Assembly (NCBI GenBank): GCA_023260355.1
Contig: JALQVJ010000106.1
Location: 1 to 9,929 of the forward strand
DNA: 9,929 nucleotides
From: Burkholderiaceae bacterium
GTDB lineage: Bacteria > Pseudomonadota > Gammaproteobacteria > Burkholderiales > Burkholderiaceae_C
Reading direction: 5' to 3'
This document shows positions 6,406 through 9,929 of the stretch, in pieces. Numbering within the stretch: position 1 is the stretch's first letter; every line of letters begins with the position of its first letter. The position numbers and the translations under genes are program-made. The notes under the pieces are model-generated. The model was given only the letters and a program-made list of their open reading frames with translations. It was not told where the DNA came from and did no database searches.

Positions 6406-8739
6406 TTGTGCCGAACAGATGGATTGAAATTGAAGCTTGTTGGACTGAATGCTTGGCAAACACTGACCCACCTCAAAGCGGGGGTGGTTGGGCTCGCGCT
6501 CTGTGCGTGCTTGCCCGGCTTGGCCCAGAGCACAGCATGGGAATGGAATACCCGCGTGCGCGAGGCGCTGCCCCAGTCTGGCGAGGCATTGCCTGTGCAC
6601 CTGTCTGGGCGCAGCATCCAGCGCATCACAGAAGACGCAGTGGTTGTCCAAGGAGACGCTGAATTGCGGCGCCTCGGCTTGGTCGTGAGAGCCGATCGCA
6701 TCGACCATGACGCCAAAACGGGGCGCATGCTCGCCGACGGCAATGTCCAAGTGATGGATGGTGAGGATCGCTACCGCGGTCCCAAGTTAGACGCCAACTT
6801 AACCAGCAAAGAGGGCTCCTTTGACGAGCCCGTGTTTGAGCTCGGCTCAGGTGGCCGAGGGGACGCGAAGCGGTTTCTATTTGAGGGTCCAACCAACAGC
6901 ACCGCGGAAACCGTGCGCTATTCCACTTGCCCTCGCCCCGACGCTGGCGATTGGCGTCCCGACTGGGTGCTGAGCGCGAACTCAGTTGAGTTTGATCGGG
7001 CCAAACACATCGGCACGGCATATGGTGCCGTGGTGCGCTTTCAGGGCGCCCCCGTTTTGGCCAGCCCATGGCTGCAATTCCCGCTGACTGAGGACCGCAT
7101 GAGTGGGTGGCTCACGCCCACACTCAATGTGAGCGACTTGAGTGGAATCGAATTGACGACACCCTACTACTTCAATCTCGCGCCCAACTATGACGTGACC
7201 GTCTACCCCAATCTGTTGTCAAAGCGGGGGCTCAACGCGGGGGTTGAAGGGCGCTATCTTTGGGGCCAAGGTTCCGGACAAGTGCGTGTCGACCACATGC
7301 CCACGGACGCTTTGCGAAGCATGGCCCGCACCAGCACCAGTTGGCAGCACGCACAAAACATCTCCTTGGGATCTAGGCCTTGGCAGCTGAGTCTGAACCT
7401 GAACCGAGTCGGTGACGATAACTATTGGCGAGACTTTCCCAGCGCCATCAACACCCTATCCACTCGCCAGCTCCCCACTGAATTGGTGGTGAGCACGCGT
7501 GGCAACACCTGGCAGTTCAGTGCGGGCGCGCATTGGTGGCAAACCTTGCAGGAACCAGATCAAATCACCCCAGCTTATGACCGCTTGCCCGCCCTCAATT
7601 GGCGGTGGAGGCCTTTGTGGTCAGAGGACTGGGTGACCACATTCAGCTCTGAATTGACGCAGTTCAAGGTCGACAAGGTTGCCGCTGAAAATGGCTTGCG
7701 TTGGCTTGGTGAAGGCGCGCTGAGCAGGCGTTGGACGAGCAACTCGGGCTTCATCGAGCCGAGCCTGCGTGTGCAAGGGCGTCATTACGCGCTCGATCAA
7801 CCGACGGGGCGAACAGGTGAGTGGGGTCAAAGCACCAGGGCCAACGTTTGGGTGCCGACCGCGGGCATCGACGCGGGCCTCGTTTTTGAGCGTGACTTGG
7901 CTGAAGGGGGCCTGCAAACCCTGGAGCCTCGCGCCCTCTTCGCATGGACGCCAACAGTCCCCCAAAGTGGATTGCCGATCTACGATGCGTCCTTGAAGGA
8001 CTTCAATTTCTCCAGCATATTTTCGCCGTTTGAATATTCAGGCAACGATCGCGTGGCGGACAACCAGTCACTCACTCTGGGGTTGACCAGTCGGTGGTTG
8101 AACGCGTCCGGTGGGGAGTGGTTGTCATTGAGCGCCGCGCAAAAAATCCGGCGCAAGAAGATGACCGTCACGCTGACCGACGGCGACCCGGCTGAGGCGG
8201 GTTTGAGCGATTGGTTGCTCGGGGGGACGTGGCGTTACAACAGCCAATGGACCGCCGGTACGTTCGCCCAATACGACGATACCGAGAGAGTGTTGCGCCG
8301 CTCAACCGCCTCACTGCGTTACAGCGCAGGGCCGACCCAGCACGCACAATTGGCCTACACCTTCCAGCGAGACGCCAGTGAATTGTTGGACTTGACGTGG
8401 CAAGCGCCCTTCCCCGGTCAGGCGGCGGCTGGCGCCTCAGGCGGACCGGGCAGGTGGCACTCGATTGGACGTGCGAACTACAGCGTGCGGGAGCGCAGAG
8501 CCTTGAACTTGCTGTTGGGCGCAGAATATGAAGCGGGTTGCTGGGTGGCGCGGGTGGCGCTTGATCGCACCCAAGTGAGTGCGACCACAGCGACCCACCG
8601 GTTATTCTTCCAACTTGAGTTGTCAGGCCTTGGAAGTCTGGGCTCTGGATCGATTGCGACCGTGCGCGACAACATCCCTGGCTACACCGCTGTGAGGCAG
8701 CAAGTCGTGACACCCAGTCGCTTTGAAAACTATGAGTAA
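6406..8739 (+). CDS. lptD: LPS-assembly protein LptD (outer-membrane translocon)
   Basis: LptD is the beta-barrel that, with the lipoprotein LptE plugged inside, inserts lipopolysaccharide into the outer leaflet. From TTG 6406 it is 777 aa, in family range. The N-terminus is a Sec signal peptide with hydrophobic core at residues of about 25-36 and likely cleavage after Ala40. The periplasmic OstA/LptA-like beta-jellyroll follows (residues of about 60-150, LSGRSIQRITEDAVVVQGDA). Then comes the barrel, with the family stretch SPWLQFPLTEDRMSGWLTP at its beginning and a C-terminus typical of betaproteobacterial LptD. The mature protein has only Cys175 and Cys712, enough for one disulfide between the periplasmic domain and the barrel. 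There is no in-frame ATG near the start and a TGA stands at 6394-6396, so it begins at TTG 6406, 6424 or 6430. surA overlaps its 3' end, fitting SurA's role in folding LptD. Confidence 0.95.
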   Translation: MCRTDGLKLKLVGLNAWQTLTHLKAGVVGLALCACLPGLAQSTAWEWNTRVREALPQSGEALPVHLSGRSIQRITEDAVVVQGDAELRRLGLVVRADRIDHDAKTGRMLADGNVQVMDGEDRYRGPKLDANLTSKEGSFDEPVFELGSGGRGDAKRFLFEGPTNSTAETVRYSTCPRPDAGDWRPDWVLSANSVEFDRAKHIGTAYGAVVRFQGAPVLASPWLQFPLTEDRMSGWLTPTLNVSDLSGIELTTPYYFNLAPNYDVTVYPNLLSKRGLNAGVEGRYLWGQGSGQVRVDHMPTDALRSMARTSTSWQHAQNISLGSRPWQLSLNLNRVGDDNYWRDFPSAINTLSTRQLPTELVVSTRGNTWQFSAGAHWWQTLQEPDQITPAYDRLPALNWRWRPLWSEDWVTTFSSELTQFKVDKVAAENGLRWLGEGALSRRWTSNSGFIEPSLRVQGRHYALDQPTGRTGEWGQSTRANVWVPTAGIDAGLVFERDLAEGGLQTLEPRALFAWTPTVPQSGLPIYDASLKDFNFSSIFSPFEYSGNDRVADNQSLTLGLTSRWLNASGGEWLSLSAAQKIRRKKMTVTLTDGDPAEAGLSDWLLGGTWRYNSQWTAGTFAQYDDTERVLRRSTASLRYSAGPTQHAQLAYTFQRDASELLDLTWQAPFPGQAAAGASGGPGRWHSIGRANYSVRERRALNLLLGAEYEAGCWVARVALDRTQVSATTATHRLFFQLELSGLGSLGSGSIATVRDNIPGYTAVRQQVVTPSRFENYE

Positions 8740-9784
8740 ACACATGCTAAAACCTCTTCGCACATGCCTTCTCGCGCTCAGCGGCGTCACGATTGGCTTG
8801 AGCCCAGGCCTCGCTTCAGCAACGACAGTGCCGGTTGATCGGGTCGCGACTGTCGTGGGCAACCAAGTCATCACACAGCGTGAGTGGGAGCAAAGGGTCT
8901 TGCAGGTCCGACAGCAAAATGAAGGCCGCACCTTGCCCAATGATTTGGCGGAGCAAGTGCTCGAAGCGCTCGTGGTTGAGCGCTCGCAAGTGCAAGCGGC
9001 GCTGGATATGGGCGTGCGAGTGAGCGAAGCAGATGTCGATCAAGCAGAACAGCGTGTTGCTGCCCAAAATAGATTGGCACTGCCGGTTTTTTTGGAGCGG
9101 ATGCGCCAGCAAGGCATCAGTCAGGCGAGCTTTCGCAATACCTTGCGCGACCAGCTTTTGATCGAGCGCGCCAAAGAGCGCGTCACGAATGAGCGTGTCA
9201 AGATCAGTCCGGGTGAGGTGCAGAGCTTCATTCAGCGCAAGGCGACGCGATTCCCCGCCATGGTGAATTTGGCTCAAATCTTGGTGCCGGTGCCAGAGCG
9301 CGCCAGTGAGGCACAACGCAATGCAGCCAAGGCTTTGGCTCAATCCTTGTCTGAGCGTGCAAAGGCAGGGGCAGCGTTTGCAGCGTTGGCGCAGTCTGCC
9401 CAAGGGGTGTCGCCGGCACAGAGTGCAGAGGCCATGGGCTTGAAACCCGAGTCAGACTATCCAGCGCTATTCGTGAAGGCGACTGCGGGGCAGCCTGTGG
9501 GTTTTGTGAGTGAGCCCACTTTGAGCGGTGCTGGCTACCACGTGCTCAAGGTCGTCGAGCGCGAATCTGCACGCTTAACCGTCGCCGAACCGCAGGTTCA
9601 TGTCCGCCATATTCTGCTGAGGCCGCAGAACCTGGCCGCCAGAGAGGCTGCGATCGCGCAACTCGCCACGTGGCGGGCAGATATTTTGGCTGGCCGGGCC
9701 GAGTTTGCCACGTTGGCGCGACAACACAGCCAAGACGGATCAGCAGCCATCGGAGGAGACTTGGGTTGGGCGAGTGCGACCTAG
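8732..9784 (+). CDS. surA: Peptidylprolyl isomerase/chaperone SurA, broken in second parvulin domain
   Basis: SurA is a periplasmic chaperone that escorts unfolded outer-membrane proteins, including LptD, to the BAM complex. The ATG at 8732 lies inside the lptD end (8-base overlap). A later ATG at 8744 and an upstream TTG at 8723 are less likely. Domains seen: signal peptide with cleavage near ASA-TTV (residue about 31), SurA N-terminal chaperone domain (residues of about 35-165), and first parvulin domain (of about 170-280, starting VNLAQILVPVPE and ending YHVLKVVE). The second parvulin domain begins at VHVRHILLRP and stops at GGDLGWASAT. The visible 350 aa lack the last 70-80 residues of the usual 420-440: the rest of the isomerase domain and the C-terminal helix that packs on the chaperone core. 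Neither other frame restores it, so this is not a simple frameshift. The sequence switches to something unrelated near 9769-9781. Confidence 0.9.
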   Translation: MSKHMLKPLRTCLLALSGVTIGLSPGLASATTVPVDRVATVVGNQVITQREWEQRVLQVRQQNEGRTLPNDLAEQVLEALVVERSQVQAALDMGVRVSEADVDQAEQRVAAQNRLALPVFLERMRQQGISQASFRNTLRDQLLIERAKERVTNERVKISPGEVQSFIQRKATRFPAMVNLAQILVPVPERASEAQRNAAKALAQSLSERAKAGAAFAALAQSAQGVSPAQSAEAMGLKPESDYPALFVKATAGQPVGFVSEPTLSGAGYHVLKVVERESARLTVAEPQVHVRHILLRPQNLAAREAAIAQLATWRADILAGRAEFATLARQHSQDGSAAIGGDLGWASAT

Positions 9785-9929
9785 ACAACCGCACAATACG
9801 CCTCTCTCGTGCATGCCTCAAGGACCCGCGCCAGCAATGGCTCACCCTGGTTCACGAGGTGACTCACATGATCCTTGGCATTACCGGCCTTGCATTCATG
9901 GAGCATAACAACGAGGAAGCGATTGTGCG
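9769..9929 (+). CDS. Fragment of a putative HExxH zinc metallopeptidase, open at both ends
   Basis: In a different frame from surA, bases 9769-9929 translate without a stop to about 53 residues that look like real protein. They begin GECDLDNRTIRLSR, followed by WLTLVHEVTHMILGI and EHNNEEAIV. HEVTH matches the HExxH zinc-binding helix, and the acidic residues about 15 positions later could hold a third ligand. A beta-strand of the D-x-T-I-x-L type before the helix is common in ImmA/IrrE-like and phage-encoded HExxH proteins. That family match is from memory of the pattern, not a search. No start or stop is seen: the 5' side merges into surA sequence and the 3' side runs off the window. It is probably a piece of another locus joined to surA, either by assembly error or by genuine insertion. 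Confidence 0.5.

Noticed and set aside
9782..9784. Simple nonsense mutation or frameshift truncating surA
   Set aside because: All three plus-strand frames downstream were read and none resumes SurA sequence, so a point change cannot explain the break.
9705..9908. 67-codon plus-strand frame spanning the surA junction
   Set aside because: It is Pro/His/Arg-rich and lacks any motif, whereas the neighbouring frame over the same bases has an HExxH signature.
1..9929. CRISPR array, tRNA, rRNA, transposase or integrase genes
   Set aside because: No regularly spaced repeats, tRNA-like cloverleaf, rRNA stretch or transposase/integrase motifs were recognised; nearly all bases belong to core metabolic or envelope genes.

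Overview
The window is a compact, moderately GC-rich stretch of a Gram-negative genome. It is most likely a betaproteobacterium of the order Burkholderiales (Comamonadaceae-like). This placement rests on the metX-metW pair, the amgK/lptD/surA neighbourhood and the style of the proteins; no search was run. Gene density is very high, and no gene-free stretch exceeds about 70 bases.

Left part (1-3234, plus strand): a sulfur/methionine block. It holds the 3' three-quarters of metX (homoserine O-acyltransferase), metW overlapping it by 4 bases, and a SulP-family anion permease with a STAS domain that starts 1 base after metW. The tight spacing suggests one transcript that links anion (perhaps sulfate) uptake to methionine synthesis.

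Middle part (3297-6336, minus strand): amgK (cell-wall amino-sugar kinase), rsmE (16S rRNA m3U1498 methyltransferase) and an MFS transporter of unknown substrate, read in that order with gaps of 3 and 31 bases. They probably form one operon converging on the sulP gene.

Right part (6406-9784, plus strand): lptD (outer-membrane LPS translocon), divergent from amgK across about 70 bases, and surA (periplasmic chaperone for LptD and other porins), which overlaps lptD by 8 bases. amgK, lptD and surA all serve the cell envelope. lptD has no ATG start and must begin at a TTG.

The surA reading frame breaks inside its second parvulin domain near 9769-9781. The remaining roughly 150 bases encode, in another frame, an open fragment with an HEVTH zinc-protease signature unrelated to SurA. 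This is either a chimeric assembly end or a real insertion or recombination junction. It is the only clearly abnormal spot; the rest is ordinary chromosomal core sequence, and I saw no convincing novel multi-gene system.
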